Assembly (NCBI GenBank): GCA_014529385.2
Contig: CM043969.1
Location: 31,347,446 to 31,405,445 of the forward strand
Reading direction: 5' to 3'
Length of the DNA: 58,000 nt
DNA from: Adiantum capillus-veneris
Taxonomy: Eukaryota > Streptophyta > Polypodiopsida > Polypodiales > Pteridaceae
Part shown: piece by piece, positions 1 to 11,621 of the stretch
How positions within the stretch are numbered: the first letter of the stretch is position 1
Layout of the letters: every line of letters begins with the position of its first letter
Position numbers and translations under genes: made by a program
Notes under the pieces: generated by a model
Seen by the model: the letters and a program-made list of their open reading frames with translations, nothing else
Database searches by the model: none
Told to the model about the DNA's origin: nothing

Positions 1-495
1 CGTGATCGAATCACTACTTATGCTAATCAAAAGAGATCTCCAAGGACTCTAGATGTAGGACAATGGGTTTATCTGAAGATACCCAAGGATTCCAAGACTA
101 TCCGAACAGGAAAGCATCATAAGCTTTCAGCTAGATATTGTGGTCCGTTCCAGATCACAAAGAAAATTGGCCAAGTTGCCTATAAACTGGCTCTTCCTTC
201 GGATGTTACTGTACATCCAGTGTTTCATGTCAGCCGCCTTAAAGTGAAATTTGGCGAAGCTGATGTTGTCGTGCCTATAGAGGAAAATGTATGGCAAGAT
301 ATACAAACTGAGTATATTCCTCGAGAACCAGAAGCAGTTTTAGATCATCGTACCCGTCATTCTCGCCAAAAGGCTTATGACGAGTACTTAATTAAATGGA
401 AGGGTCAATCTGAAAGGTTTGCTACTTGGGAACCTGTTAGAGCTTTGAAGGCTCAGTATCCCCACTTCATTGATGAGGACATCAATGGTTCTTAA
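1..495 (+). CDS. Ty3/gypsy chromovirus integrase C-terminus with chromodomain (partial)
   Basis: Frame 1 is open from the first base to the TAA at 493-495, so this is the 3' end of a polyprotein that begins outside the window. The first part reads as an integrase C-terminal domain (GPFQITKKIG, then HPVFHVSRLK). It is followed by a chromodomain core (EYLIKWKG and a later TWEP). Chromodomains at this position define chromoviruses and help target integration to chromatin. There is no break in the visible part. A purine tract at 494-504 and LTR-like sequence follow at once, as expected for the end of pol. The class is clear; the exact clade is not assigned. Confidence 0.88.
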   Translation, partial: RDRITTYANQKRSPRTLDVGQWVYLKIPKDSKTIRTGKHHKLSARYCGPFQITKKIGQVAYKLALPSDVTVHPVFHVSRLKVKFGEADVVVPIEENVWQDIQTEYIPREPEAVLDHRTRHSRQKAYDEYLIKWKGQSERFATWEPVRALKAQYPHFIDEDINGS

Positions 496-506
496 GGGGG
501 GAAGTA

Positions 507-950
507 TGTTATGTCCCACTCACGGGAGAGGGGATCTAGCCCAGATGCCGTCGGGATAGGCGTCCAGTGTCCGGGTGGACGTAGTGTGAACCGGCCAGTG
601 TGGCCGGTCATTATTATAAAAGGGAGGTCAAGACCTCATTTACAGTTATCGACCCCACTGGCAAAGTGCCAGTGGTTAGCCCGCGAGGCTAGGAGTGCAC
701 GAGGTCACCTCAAGGAGGTGAGGCCAGGTGGTATGGGACGCTCGGTCTTACAGGTGCACGCCTACGTCCTCGGACGTTGGCCCCAGCACGGGGGAGCTGC
801 CGGATGGTGGCTATGGTCGGGTGGTTCGTCCGACGCGTATCTGTAGGCGGTGTGTGTAGCCGGGAGATCGTATCTCTTCGTCCTTTCACTGATTGTCCCT
901 CGGAATGTCCCTCAGAAATGTTTTAGCTAACTTGAGTTGTTTTGCAGATA
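507..950 (+). mobile_element. Probable 3' LTR (partial) of the chromovirus ending at 495
   Basis: Sequence starting TGTTATGTCC directly follows a purine tract (AAGGGGGGAAG, 494-504). A TATA-like TATAAAA lies at 615-621. The right end is not defined: by about 955 the sequence matches the internal tail of a different family (compare 11300-11349), so this LTR is probably truncated. Confidence 0.55.
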
Positions 951-954
951 TGCT

Positions 955-992
955 GTAATCGCGGACGATTACTCTCTTTCAAGAAGGGGAGA
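955..992 (+). other. Internal 3' tail and polypurine tract of a second gypsy family
   Basis: The stretch with GTAATCGCGGACGATTAC and the purine run AAGAAGGGGAGA resembles 11305-11349, the end of the interior of the 8.6-kb gypsy element. It marks the 3' end of another element just before the LTR at 993. Confidence 0.55.
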
Positions 993-1635
993 TGTAACAA
1001 ACTGTTGATGTGTCAAAGCCCTAGAGAAGGGAGCCAACTTGCAAATATTGGCCGAGGGGCCTAAACCCTAAGAAGGTAACAGAAGAAGAAGTCCTACCAA
1101 CTTATGGGGACCCCATCCGATGGGGCCCCAAGTGACATAAAAGGATTAAAATAAAGCAAGACCTGCACACACAGGAAGAACTGATGACGTGGCAGATTTT
1201 CGAAAATTGCACTGGCATGATGACGTGGCAAATTGTACGGATTTCCACATTTTGTGCTGGCTGATGACGTGGCAGGCTATACCGATTTCCGTAAATTACG
1301 CTGGCAGCTTTTTGGCTTTGCTTTTAAACCAGATGCTTTTGAGTTTGAAAGCTTTTCACTGTAATTGCTTTTTAGGCCAAGGGCCTTTAAATATGAGGTT
1401 AGGGCTCATTTACTGACACGCTTCAGTGAGAAGGTGCAGAGCGTGGAGTACCGGCTTGTACTGTGTTGATGCAATATAAAGAAGTACCGAAAGGGGCGCC
1501 AAGGTTTGGGGCCAATACTCACTGGAGTGAAATTCCACCACTCCGTGTCACGTGTCGTCTCTCTTTTTCAGTTCAGTTGTTATTGAAGTGCTAAAAGTTT
1601 GTTCAGTCTGTTCTTTTCTATTGGCACGTGGTGCC
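993..1635 (+). mobile_element. LTR of a Ty3/gypsy-type element, family B
   Basis: Begins TGTAACAAAC after a purine tract. A diverged copy of most of its length lies in the opposite orientation at 14080-14573, which supports a dispersed LTR family. It contains several GATGACGTGGCA copies and a GGGCCTTTAAATATGAGG promoter-like block. At 1485-1500 it carries TACCGAAAGGGGCGCC, also present in the LTRs of the 8.6-kb element. The right boundary is approximate because retroelement coding sequence starts almost directly after it. Confidence 0.65.
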
Positions 1636-1639
1636 CGTC

Positions 1640-3243
1640 TTGTGACAGGAGCTGATTTTATAATCAAGACAGATCATCAAAGTCTTCGCTACTTTCTCAC
1701 ACAGAGAAAGTTATCAGAAAAGCAGATGAGATGGGCCAACTTTCTTTCAATGTTCTATTTTCAAATTTTACACACTTCTGTAACAAAGAATGCGGTTGCA
1801 AATGCTCTCTCCAGGCGTCCAAAAATCAATGCACTGACAACAATTTATCATGAGGAACTAGAATCTCTCAGTGAGATGTATCCTCAAGATCCATACTTCG
1901 CTACAATTTGGGCAGATCTTCAAGCTGGTCACTCAAGGCCACGTTATTCCATAAGGGATAATACGCTATATCGTCAACAAGCAATATGCATAGCTCAGCC
2001 CTTACGACAGAAGGTGATGGATGAAGCACATAATTCTCGTAAGTGCCCTCGAAAGATATTTCTTTTGGCCTACACTCCGGGCGGACATTGAAAAATATAT
2101 ACGCGAGTGTTTAGTCTGCCAAAAAGTAAAATATGACAGACATAAAGTTTATGGTAAGCTTCAGCCACTCCTGTGCCTAACACGCCCTGGGAAAGTATTG
2201 CCATGGATTTTATTACAAATCTTCCTAGATCCAAGAATGGAAATGATGCAATCTAAACAGATTCAGTAAGCAAGCACATCTCATTCCAGTTAAGAAGACG
2301 ATCAAGGCTGATCACATGGCTAGAATATTTCTAGCCCAGATTTTTAAACACCATGGATTGTCAAAGACTATTGTCAACAATAGGGATCCTTGCATGACTA
2401 GTCTATTTTGGCAGGCATTGTTCGAGAACTTGGGAACTAAGCTTGATTTTTCATCAGCTTATCATCCTCAAACAGATGGTCAAAGCGAAATCGCTGATGC
2501 CACTATTTTAGACCTCCTCAAGTGCTATGTTTTGGAACGACAATCCGAATGGGAACGTACTTACCGTTAGTTGAGTTTGCGTAAAACAATACCATACATT
2601 CCTAAACTGGTAAAGCTCCCTTCGAAATTATTTATGGGGAGCCACTCTTACTTCCTATTATGGTTACCAAAGAAAACATCTTCGCTGTAGATGAATTTGT
2701 GCGCAATATTGATATTGCCTATCAACAAGTAAAGCAAGCGATTCTTCGTACTCAAGAGCAACAGAAGAGAAAAGCAAACAAGCACACAAGGAATCTCAAT
2801 CTTGAAAAAGAACAATATATCCTACTAAAGTTTGATAAAGCTAGATTGAAAAAGAGGGTTGGAAAAGGGAAAGTTGTTAAACTTTCCCATAGATTTTACA
2901 GCCCTTTCAAGATAACAGATAAAGTCAATGACGTGACTTTAGATTGGATTTGCCTCCTCATTGGCGCATCCATAATGCTTTTCATGTAAGTCTCCTCTGA
3001 CCATATATTAGACCTCCTCCAGTGGCGCCAATACAGGAAGATCCTCCAAAAGTCGAAGAGACTGAGGAAATCCTTCAACCTGAACAGATAATACACCACT
3101 CTGAGAGACAATCGAAAGTATTTAGTCAAGTTCAAGAATTACACCCCTCTAGATGCAAAGTGGATGACTGAGTCCGATCTCCAGGACTACCCAGACATCT
3201 TGCACAGTTATGTTGACGCTCTACAGTTGAGGTCAATTGTTTA
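1640..3243 (+). pseudogene. Decayed Ty3/gypsy RNase H and integrase remnant
   Basis: A reading frame with the RNase H end (GADFIIKTDHQSLRYF, KQMRWANFLS) leads into the integrase zinc region (CLVCQKVKYDRHK, 2115-2150) and the catalytic core (YHPQTDGQSE near 2461-2490). It ends in a chromodomain-like tail (VKFKNYTPLDAKWM) and a stop at 3241-3243. The frame changes several times and at least one stop breaks it. Gag, protease and reverse transcriptase are absent: the LTR at 993 abuts RNase H almost directly, so this is an internally deleted element or two juxtaposed fragments. It is non-functional. Confidence 0.85.
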
Positions 3244-3256
3244 GAACCAAGAGGAA

Positions 3257-3386
3257 TGTAACAATGTCAGACTTTGTAAATAATTAATTTATTTACGAGA
3301 AAAAAATTATCTAATTAGTTGTGTGCACATCAGAATAGATCTAGCAATTATGGGGCCTTAGGTGCACCCCAAGTTTGGGCCAGAGT
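3257..3386 (+). mobile_element. Start of an LTR interrupted by the 8.6-kb element
   Basis: TGTAACAATG follows the purine-rich AACCAAGAGGAA just after the integrase remnant, as a 3' LTR would. It runs to the AGAGT target site at 3382-3386, and the sequence plausibly resumes at 11995. The inference rests on position and termini only, as no second copy is visible. Confidence 0.45.
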
Positions 3387-3593
3387 TGTCACAAAGTGAT
3401 GACGTGGCTACGGACAGCAGAAACCCTAATCTCTGCCAAAAACCCTAAAATTCTTGCGAACCCTAATTTTTGCCAAAAATCCTAATTTTCGGAAATCACG
3501 CAGATCAAAAAATAAAAATAAAAAAAGGATATTTTTTAGCGACGCAAATCTCAACTTTTGGCTAAAAAAGCATAATTGCTTTTTATTGCTCTC

Positions 3594-3643
<50 letters not shown>

Positions 3644-4014
3644 TGCTTTTGCTTTCAGAAACTCTCTGTGAGAGAGGGAAAAGAGCTTTTGCTTTCAGGG
3701 CTTTTGATTTTGAAGCTTTTGGGGCTCTGCTTATGGGCATCCCTTGTAACCTTTAAATTAGTGGTGAGGGCCTTACTTCTCAGAGCATCTGGACGCAGAG
3801 TCTGAGAGTGAAACCCTAGCCACTCTCTCGTACTTTGATGATTGATTAATACAAAAAGAAATACCGAAAGGGGCGCCAGTCTTTGGGGCCAATATCTCTA
3901 GGCACGGAACTCCGCCAGGCCAGTGCAAATCTATTGTGATCTGTGAATTGTTTGAAGTGGTTATTTGGTGCTGTCGTGATTGATTCTTGACTTGGAGTGT
4001 CCAAGTCAGTTACA
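3387..4014 (+). repeat. 5' LTR of the 8.6-kb gypsy element
   Basis: 628 bp, starts TG and ends CA, and aligns with 11350-11994 with many substitutions and indels. It includes a (GA)n array at about 3597-3640 and the TACCGAAAGGGGCGCC motif at 3862-3877. Confidence 0.92.
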
Positions 4015-4015
4015 G

Positions 4016-4027
4016 TGGTATCAGAGC
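4016..4027 (+). other. Primer binding site (tRNA-iMet type)
   Basis: TGGTATCAGAGC one base after the 5' LTR, complementary to the 3' end of plant initiator tRNA-Met. This is the usual start of minus-strand DNA synthesis. Confidence 0.9.
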
Positions 4028-4083
4028 ACGGCCAATTTCTCTTCTACGGGAAATCCGATCCTCAATTTTTTCCCGCGGCACCT

Positions 4084-5646
4084 ATGTCTTCACGCAATGA
4101 TCAGTCGACTCCCTCTGCATCTGGAGATGCGGGCAGGGATCACAACGAAAATTCTGGCACGGAGTATGGCCCGCCTAGGCCTACTCGGGCGGAGCAGCAA
4201 GAGATGGAGCATCGTCAATTGATTGGCGATGCAACAAAGATGATGCTCAATTTTGCCAAGGACCCAAAGATAGCAAAATATATGAACCAGACCTCTTTGG
4301 AAGAGGTACAGACGGAGTGGCAGAGAACCACAACACCACTCCCGAAACCCGCTCTCAAGAAACCTTCTGCCTCCAAGAAATATACGGAGAAGAAACTGGA
4401 GAACGTGGTTGATGCACGGATTGCTCAGCTTTTCGACGTGCAAAAGAAAGACAAAAAGCACGGCAAAAAGCAGAAAAAAGGCACTGACTTCCCGGGATAT
4501 TTGGGCTCGTCGGTCGACATTCGTCAAGGCAAAGAAACAGAAGAAGCGTGTCAAGTTTGAAGGCTCCCAGTTCTTCTTCTTCTTCTGACAGTTCTTCTAG
4601 CTCTTCAGACTCGAGCGAAGAAGACAGAAAAAGCAAAAAGCGAAGCAAGAAACAAAGCTTCGGAAAGGGCAAGAAAAAGGCAAAGAAGGCTACATCTCGC
4701 CAGAGACTAATAGTTCTACCGAGGACTCGTCTATAGACAGCTCAGATTCCGATGACAGAAACTTTTATGCGAACAAGAAGAATTTTTTTACAAAGCTAAC
4801 CAATATGATTTTCTTGAAGATAAAAGCAAGAAAGTCCAAGAGTTTAAGGAAGGTGGCCACTCGATCAAGTTTGATACGTTTTCAGGATACTCAGATGCTT
4901 CGAAGGCTTTGTCTTTTATACAGCAGTTTGACATCGCTTTTGCGGGAGGACACTATTCAGAGCACTCCAAGATTCGGAGAGCTGCCTCTTACTTTAAGAG
5001 GAATGCTCGTACTTGGTGGTCCACGCTTCTTTTAAACAAGACTGCGCCAGTTAAATGGCTGAAATTTAAGAATCTTTTTATTTCTTCTTGGTTGACGCAA
5101 GAATATGAACGAGATATACGAGCTGCTTGGAACCATCTTCGGATGACCAAGAAAGATACAATCAATGCTTATTGTGAAAGATTCTGGAGCTCTTTTCTAC
5201 CCGCCTCTTCATTCAAGAAGATCTCATTCAAAGAACAGATTGAGCGGTTTACCTTGGGTCTACCTACAGAGATCCAAGATCACTGCTTGGAACTGAAGTC
5301 AGCTTCTATTCAGGAGTTGATGAGTCATGCGAAGCGGGGCTTTGCCATTCACTCTGGCAATCTGACCTACCCCACAGATGAGGCCATGACACAACGAGCC
5401 GAACAGACTTCTGGAAATGAAAGTAGAAAGAAAAAGAGCAACCCAGAGAAAAAGGATGCACGACCCAAGCTTACTCCTGAGAGGAGAGCTCGATTCATCA
5501 GAGAGGGGAAGTGCTTTGGATGCGGGGAACATGGACATATCTCCGCGAAGTGCCCTAAAAAGGCACAGAAAGAACAGAATGATAAAGACGACGACAGGCC
5601 TGAGAGTTCGCGAGCAGCTGAGGAACGTGGCAGAAAAGGCAAATAG
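4084..5646 (+). pseudogene. Ty3/gypsy gag (broken)
   Basis: ATG at 4084 opens a gag-like frame that stops at 4558-4560. A second frame (4548-4736) codes a Ser-rich then Lys-rich stretch, and the first frame resumes at about 4805-4909 and runs to 5646, so at least two frameshifts are present. The last part has the retrotransposon gag domain (RTWWSTLLL, WLKFKNLF) and one zinc knuckle (CFGCGEHGHISAKC, about 5515-5556) for nucleic-acid binding. Gag would form the virus-like particle. The Ser/Lys-rich insert before the gag domain parallels the RS-like segment of the other gypsy family in this window. Confidence 0.85.
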
Positions 5647-5649
5647 AAA

Positions 5650-6830
5650 AACAGAACTGGTACCACATGGCGTGGAACCTGCACCGAATCTAATGAATGA
5701 AAGTACAAACTTTGCCGCTTTTGGGGCAAAGTGAAGGGTCAGGAAGCTCTTTTGAAGGAGCCAAGGCCAACTTCTTTTCACTTGGAATTGGCAGCTCGAT
5801 TTGGAATTACGCCCGACAGACTGACGCCACAGGCGGAGGTAGTTCGACTGGCACCAGGATGGGATGTTGCCATTACACCGAGCATTGGCAAACTTCGTTT
5901 GCAATGACAAGGGTGTTCAGGGCACGCGAGTGACATTCTACTCAGGATCCCTTGGTACCACAAGGACTACGCCGTGGTTGACTACCAGGCCGAGAAAGCG
6001 ACTTTGATAAATGAAGGGCTTAGAGATTGTACTTGATGAACTTTCATTCTTTTGGGAGAGAACTGAACGATGGATAAAGGTTGAATATGTTTTGACCTGA
6101 TCAAAAGAACGCCAAGATTTTTCTCCACACTCATGCCGATTGCTTTTCAGAGGGCCTGAAGATCAAACCATTGATCTGATACCTGGAAGCACGCCATCAA
6201 ATCGGTCACCTTACCGTGTGAGCCGAGTACAGAATGAAAAGATTATGAACCAAGTGAAAGACCTCTTGGAAAAGGGTCTAGTCCAGCCTAGTACTTCACC
6301 GTATTGCTCTCCAGTGTTGTTGGTTTTGAAGAAAGACGAATCTTGGAGAATGTGCATCGATTATAGCACTCTCAACGAAATCACCCCAAGCACAGATTTT
6401 GATTCCTAGGATCGAAGATATACTCGACAGGTTACAGGGATCCTCGTGCTTTAGCAGGATTGACTTGAAGAGTGGATATCATCATATCAGGATAGCGCCA
6501 GGAGATGTCTACAAGACAGCGACTTTTGGGTTATTTGAGTTTTTGGTGATGCGTTTTGGCTTAACCAATGCTCCTGCGACATTTAACCGGATGATGGACA
6601 CGATTTTTCGAGAGTACAGGCTATTTGTTGGCACTTTCTTTGACGACATCATTGTTTTCTCCAAGAATGAGGCAGAACACAGAGATCATTTGCTTTAAGT
6701 CTTTCAGGCATTACGAGATCACACGTTAGTGATTAATGCGAAGAAAAGTGAATTTTTCCTACCAAAGATAACACTTTTTGGGACACATTGTCAGCAGGAG
6801 TGCAAATGGACCCGGCCAAGATAGAGACTA
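5650..6830 (+). pseudogene. Ty3/gypsy protease and reverse transcriptase (broken)
   Basis: Protease-like sequence in several frames occupies about 5690-6120; I did not find a clean active-site Asp motif. Reverse transcriptase starts near 6137, with PSTSPYCSPVLLV and WRMCIDYSTLN. After a frameshift at about 6405 it continues with SRIDLKSGYHHIRI and the catalytic FFDDIIVFS (about 6636-6662; FFDD instead of YVDD is common in this superfamily). A TAA ends the frame at 6698, and another frameshift falls in the thumb near 6780. The enzyme cannot be made as it stands. Confidence 0.85.
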
Positions 6831-6833
6831 TAC

Positions 6834-7957
6834 GTGATTGGCCCGATTGGAAGAATGTCCATGAAGTTGGACTTGGGACTGTGTTCGTCCTACAAGCGGT
6901 TCATACGAAAGGTTGCAGAGGTTGCTTTCCCTTTGCATATCTTGACACAGAAAGAAGTACCTTTCTCGTGGGGATCCACAGAGGTGACTGCCTTTCAGAC
7001 ATTGAAAGAGAAATTGACTACAGGACCAGATTTGACTTTGCCGGACTTGCAAAAGTCATTTGAAGTATTTTGTGATGCTTCTGGTCGTAGTCTGGGTGCG
7101 GTCTTGATGCAAGAAGGCCATGTCATAGCTTATGAGAGCCGATTGTTCTCTAGGCCGGAGATGACAGCACAGATATATGAGAAAGAGATTTTGGCGGTTA
7201 TCCATGCTCTTACTCAGTGGCGGCATTACCTACTCGGAGCGGATTTTACTGTCTTTACAGGCCATCACAGTTTACGCTACTTCTTGTCACAGAAGCAACT
7301 TTCGGAAAAGCAGATGCGGTGGGCGCACATCTTGTCACAGTTTCACTTCCAGATTGTCCACGTGCAGGGACAAAAGAATGTGGTGGCAGATGCTTTGTCT
7401 CGGAAGCCGTTGGTTTTGGCTATTTTCACGATACATCATAGGAGCTTCGAGGATATGGTCGATCAGTATGCCACAGACACAGATTTTGCAGATATTTTCA
7501 CACGAATACGGGATGGGGAGACAGTATCTGGATACTCCCTTCGGGAAGGCTACTTGATGAAAAAAGACTATGTTGTGCGTTACACAACCGTTGAGGGCAA
7601 AGGTTATGACTGAATGCCACTGTCCACATTTGACGGGTCACCGCGGCATTGCTACCACCATGAAGGGAGTAGAGAGATACTTCTTTTGGCCGAGACTCAA
7701 AAAGGATGTGGAAGAGTTTGTGCGCAGTTGCTTGGTATGCCAGAAGGTCAAGTTTGACAGGCATAAGGCACAGGGTTGTTACAGCCTTTACCCATACCCA
7801 CCCACCCTTGGGAAAGTATTGCAATGGATTTCATTTTTGATCTCCCAAGAACACAGAATGATCACGATGATTTTCCGATTACATGGCACGTCTGAGACCA
7901 TTGTCTCCGACAGAGATCCCAGATTTATGAGTTTGTTTTGAAGGCAATTTGGGAGAA
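6834..7957 (+). pseudogene. Ty3/gypsy RNase H and integrase N-terminal part
   Basis: RNase H is recognisable from FCDASGRSLGAVLMQEG (catalytic Asp kept) through YEKEILAVIHALTQWRHYLL to VVADALSRKP. The frame ends at 7613 and a shifted frame (from 7570) carries the integrase zinc-binding region (HLTGHRGIATTMKGVERYFF, then [13 protein letters not shown]). The catalytic core follows with the motif SDRDPRFMSLF, where the gene is interrupted at 7957 by a 1963-bp insertion. It resumes at 9921. Confidence 0.87.
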
Positions 7958-9920
7958 TGTCACAAACGGGAGCGCATAACAATATAAAATACATTCGGAT
8001 AAATAGGATTTATCACTTATTACTGAAGCCAGAGGATATAGAGAGAAATAAATAGAGAGAGAGAGAGAGTGAGAAGATCGACACAGTACTAGGGACCAAA
8101 AGATGGGCTGGTCCCCCCCCGTAATAGTATCTTTATTACTGAGGAGAAGTCTATACAAGCACTTGAACCGAACATATTACCACGTTCGTTCTAGAAAGCC
8201 TCAGCTTCCGATTCCTAGGGCAAAACCCTATTCCAAGGAACTTCCGTTCCTTATTCCAAATCCTTGAGAACCAAGGTTCTCGCCTCTGGATCTCACCTTC
8301 CAGACTCAGGGCATGACATCCCTGCAACTCTTTCTAACTCTCTTTCCAAAGTCCTCTTCCCGCAGAACAACTCTGCTTTCCCGGACACGAAGTCCTTACT
8401 TGGGAATCCCAACTTCCGGATCGCAACTTGAGAGACTACCTCTCTCCGATCCGTGGATCTTCTTCCCAAACTCGGGTACAAAACCCTTGGGCTGATCTGG
8501 CTCTAGTTCCTCAGAGCGCTTTTCTCCTGCAGAGGCTCATGCCTTCCTCTGCTCCTACTCCCTCACGAAGAGGAAGTACACCTGCAATCAAATACTCAAA
8601 GATCATAACATGAAAAACGTTACCTTCAAAGTCTCGACGCTCGAAACGCAACTCCGTTCTCGAAAAGCAATTCCCCGGAAGAGATCTTTACATAGAAAAA
8701 TCCTCTCTTCCAATCCTACACACAAAAGAGGTGTGTTCTCGGGTTCCTTCTCGTAAATCAGCCCCGTCTACGACGTTTATGGGCTGAAAACAGAGAAAAA
8801 CAGCAACTTGTCGCGATGGAAACACGCTTAGTAGGCACTTCTTCGCGAGGGAACTCGCGCACTGGGTCTTGGCGACATCTGGTACACTTGGGGCAGCCAT
8901 GGGCATCACTGGCAACGTCTTCTTTATGGCTGAAATCTGCAGTAGCATCTCCTCCTTGCAAAGATTGGTCCTCCTCTCCGAGTGAGGGCATGTGATGCTT
9001 TTATAGCTCCTAGCCACGGGCACGAATAGCTGCTCGCGTAGAGATCGCGGCCGTTTTTTTTTTTCAAAAAAAAAATCCTTTTTTTTTCTGTTCTGCCAGA
9101 AAAAGAGAGAGAAAATGCTGGCTGATCTGTTGCCTTATTTATCAGATGGCTGCCCACTTATTAAGTGGACGGCCGGCGTATTTTAAAAATAATCTGAACC
9201 TGCCCAAAAACTCAATAAAACCCTATAAGTTAAAAACAATGCTTTCACAGCACTTCCCAGGCGTCCCTGGATGCAATCACATGCACAGTTGCAATGCAGA
9301 CATAGACTTCCTCGCGGGAAAGCATCTGCTTTCCCGAAAAGCAATCCCGCTTTCTCAGAAAGCATCTGTTTTTCCTCAAAGTTTCCTCTGAACCCATCTT
9401 CATTCAAGTGCTTGCTTTTCCTTGTGCACAATTCTAACACAGTTCGGAATTTCCTCCCGACTATGGATATTCCCTTTCCGATGCACCCGTCACCCACCTT
9501 GTGACGCATCAAGAATACCCATCTCCTAGTCCTTTCCTACCGAACTTACGGTACAATCTCCTTCACGATGCTCTATGTCACCCATCTTATGACACATCAG
9601 AGATGTCCGTTCCCGAATGGTCGGATACTTCTTTCCGATGCTCCCTGTCACCCATCCGATGTGACGCATCAGAAGTACCCGTTCCTGGTGGCCTTACAGA
9701 TATTCCCGTTCTCAGTGTTCCCGTCATTACTTTAAATGACGCACTAGGAATACTCTGTACTCGGATGTCTCCAGTGAGAAAAACCCTCTCACTTAAAATT
9801 CCAATAATTCATTTAGAATTCTTTTTTCCTTGGTGTTCCAAGCGAGAAAACCCTCTCACTTATAAATCCAATAATTCATTTAGAATTATTTTTCTGTAAG
9901 ATAAAGCCAATTTAGCAACA
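7958..9920 (+). mobile_element. Nested TG...CA element (solo LTR or non-autonomous LTR element), family C
   Basis: The insertion starts TGTCACAAAC and ends TTTAGCAACA, and is flanked by a perfect 5-bp repeat GAGAA (7953-7957 and 9921-9925). Removing it rejoins the integrase core: GENIGTQ-like sequence leads straight into FHLQTDGQFEIANS. I see no gag/pol frame, no internal LTR pair and no primer site, so a 1.96-kb solo LTR is the simplest reading. Short frames inside it resemble no known protein. It has internal repeats: three diverged copies around GTCACCC at about 9488-9670, and a 67-bp tandem pair near 9784-9895. Confidence 0.85.
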
Positions 9921-10743
9921 GAGAACATTGGCACGCAGTTGCAGTTCTCGTCATCGTTCCACTTGCAAACTGACGGGCAATTTGAGATTGCCAATTCAGT
10001 GGTTTTAGATTTATTAAAGTCTTGTATCTCGGATCAGAAGACTCAATGGGAAAAGAACTTACCTTTGGTGGAATTTGCCTACAATAACAAGATACACTCT
10101 TCAACGGGGAAGACGGCATTTGAGATTGTTGAAAGTACTGCGAAGGTTCCATCCTTCTTGAGCACGAAAGATTAGATATTTGAAGCGGATGAATATTCGC
10201 GAGATTTGGATACGGCTTTTGCCAAGGTTCGCGAGACTTTGTAGGAGTCTCAAGAACAACAGAAAAAGGCAACTGGTCGCCATCCTCGCGACTTGAAACT
10301 GAAGGAGGATGATTGGGTGCTCTTACTTTTGAGAAGGCACGCCTAAGAAAGAAAAAGGGAAAGGAGAGGCTTTTTCCAAAGCTTAATATACGATACTACG
10401 GACCTTTCCAGATAACTGAAAAGATAAATGATGTCTCCTTCCGATTGAAACTGCCAGATACTTGGAGGATTCACAATGCATTGCATGTGAGTCTCTTGAA
10501 ACCTGTTAAGGGTGATGTGCCTGATGATGGGGAGCCTGATGAGCAACCCGCAGTGGAAGAAAACGAGGAGACCCTTGTTCCTGAACACATTTTGGCACAT
10601 ACGGATATGAAGAAAGGTAAAGTCCGAAGGCGGTTCTTGGTTAAGTTCAAGAACTTTCCTGCATTTGATGCGAAGTGGATGGAGGAGGAGGACCTAACAG
10701 ATACTCCTCAGATTGTGAAATTTTACCTCGATGTTTTGGTTTA
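9921..10743 (+). pseudogene. Ty3/gypsy integrase core end, C-terminal domain and chromodomain-like tail
   Basis: This continues the integrase interrupted at 7957. The catalytic Glu region (HLQTDGQFEIANS) and WEKNLPLVEFAYNN come first. Stops follow near 10173 and 10241, then a frameshift near 10310. The C-terminal domain has YYGPFQITEKIND and IHNALHVSLLKPV. The end (RRFLVKFKNFPAFDAKWMEE) is chromodomain-like but lacks some core aromatic residues. The stop is at 10742-10744. Confidence 0.87.
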
Positions 10744-11349
10744 GCATAGTCTACTCCAAACGGAACCCAGAATTCAGCTTGGCCAGAGATCTAGTGCAGT
10801 GGGATGCACAAGAGGGGAGTCACTCCGCTCCCTTGTCAACAGATGCCTCGATTTTGATACTAAAGTCACTGATGTCTCTTTGAGCTTCAGGGATACTGAT
10901 AGCTGACAGTATTCTGTTGGATGACTTTATGAAATGGAATTCATGATAATGCTATTGATTTGTTCTTGACTTCTTTTGAGTGCAGGAACTGATAGATGAA
11001 ATGACTGCAGCATTTTGGTCTGGTTGATCTCGAATAGACATGGTTGCAATAGGGGTTAGTCAATCGGACATCGATGAGGTCCCGATTGGACCTAGATGTG
11101 ATTGATAGCTACATTGCCGATAAATCATGGTCTAAGATCCGAATGAATGTTGAATGTCATGTGATGTCCAGTGCTGTCTGGTGATGTCCTGTGATGTCGT
11201 GTGATGTGAGTGTCGATTTTGTACATGTGCTAGATGTGTGTTCCTAGTACGTAGGTACTAACAGTCAGTGTCTAATAAGACGGTTTATGGCTTTTGTCGG
11301 TTTTGCAGACGTAATCGCGGTCGATTACAATGCTTTCAAGAGGGGGGTA
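10744..11349 (+). other. 3' untranslated interior of the 8.6-kb gypsy element
   Basis: About 600 bp without a coding frame between the pol stop and the 3' LTR. It contains short GTGATGTC repeats (about 11158-11210) and ends in the purine tract AAGAGGGGGGTA at 11338-11349, the plus-strand primer. Confidence 0.7.
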
Positions 11350-11565
11350 TGTCACAAAGTGATGACGTGGCTACGAACAGCAGAAACCCTAATTTCTGCC
11401 AGAAACCCTAAAATTCCTGCAAACCCTAATTTTTGCCAAAAACCCTAATTTCCGAAAATCGCGCAGGTCAAAAAATTTAAAAAATTGGAAAAATTTTGGG
11501 ATATTTTTGAGCGACGCAAATCTCAGCTTTTGGCCAGAAAAGCATAATTGCTTTTTATTGCTCTC

Positions 11566-11621
<56 letters not shown>

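Noticed and set aside
511-846. 111-codon frame after the chromovirus end
   Set aside because: It lies in the LTR and has no recognisable domain; most likely chance in GC-rich sequence.
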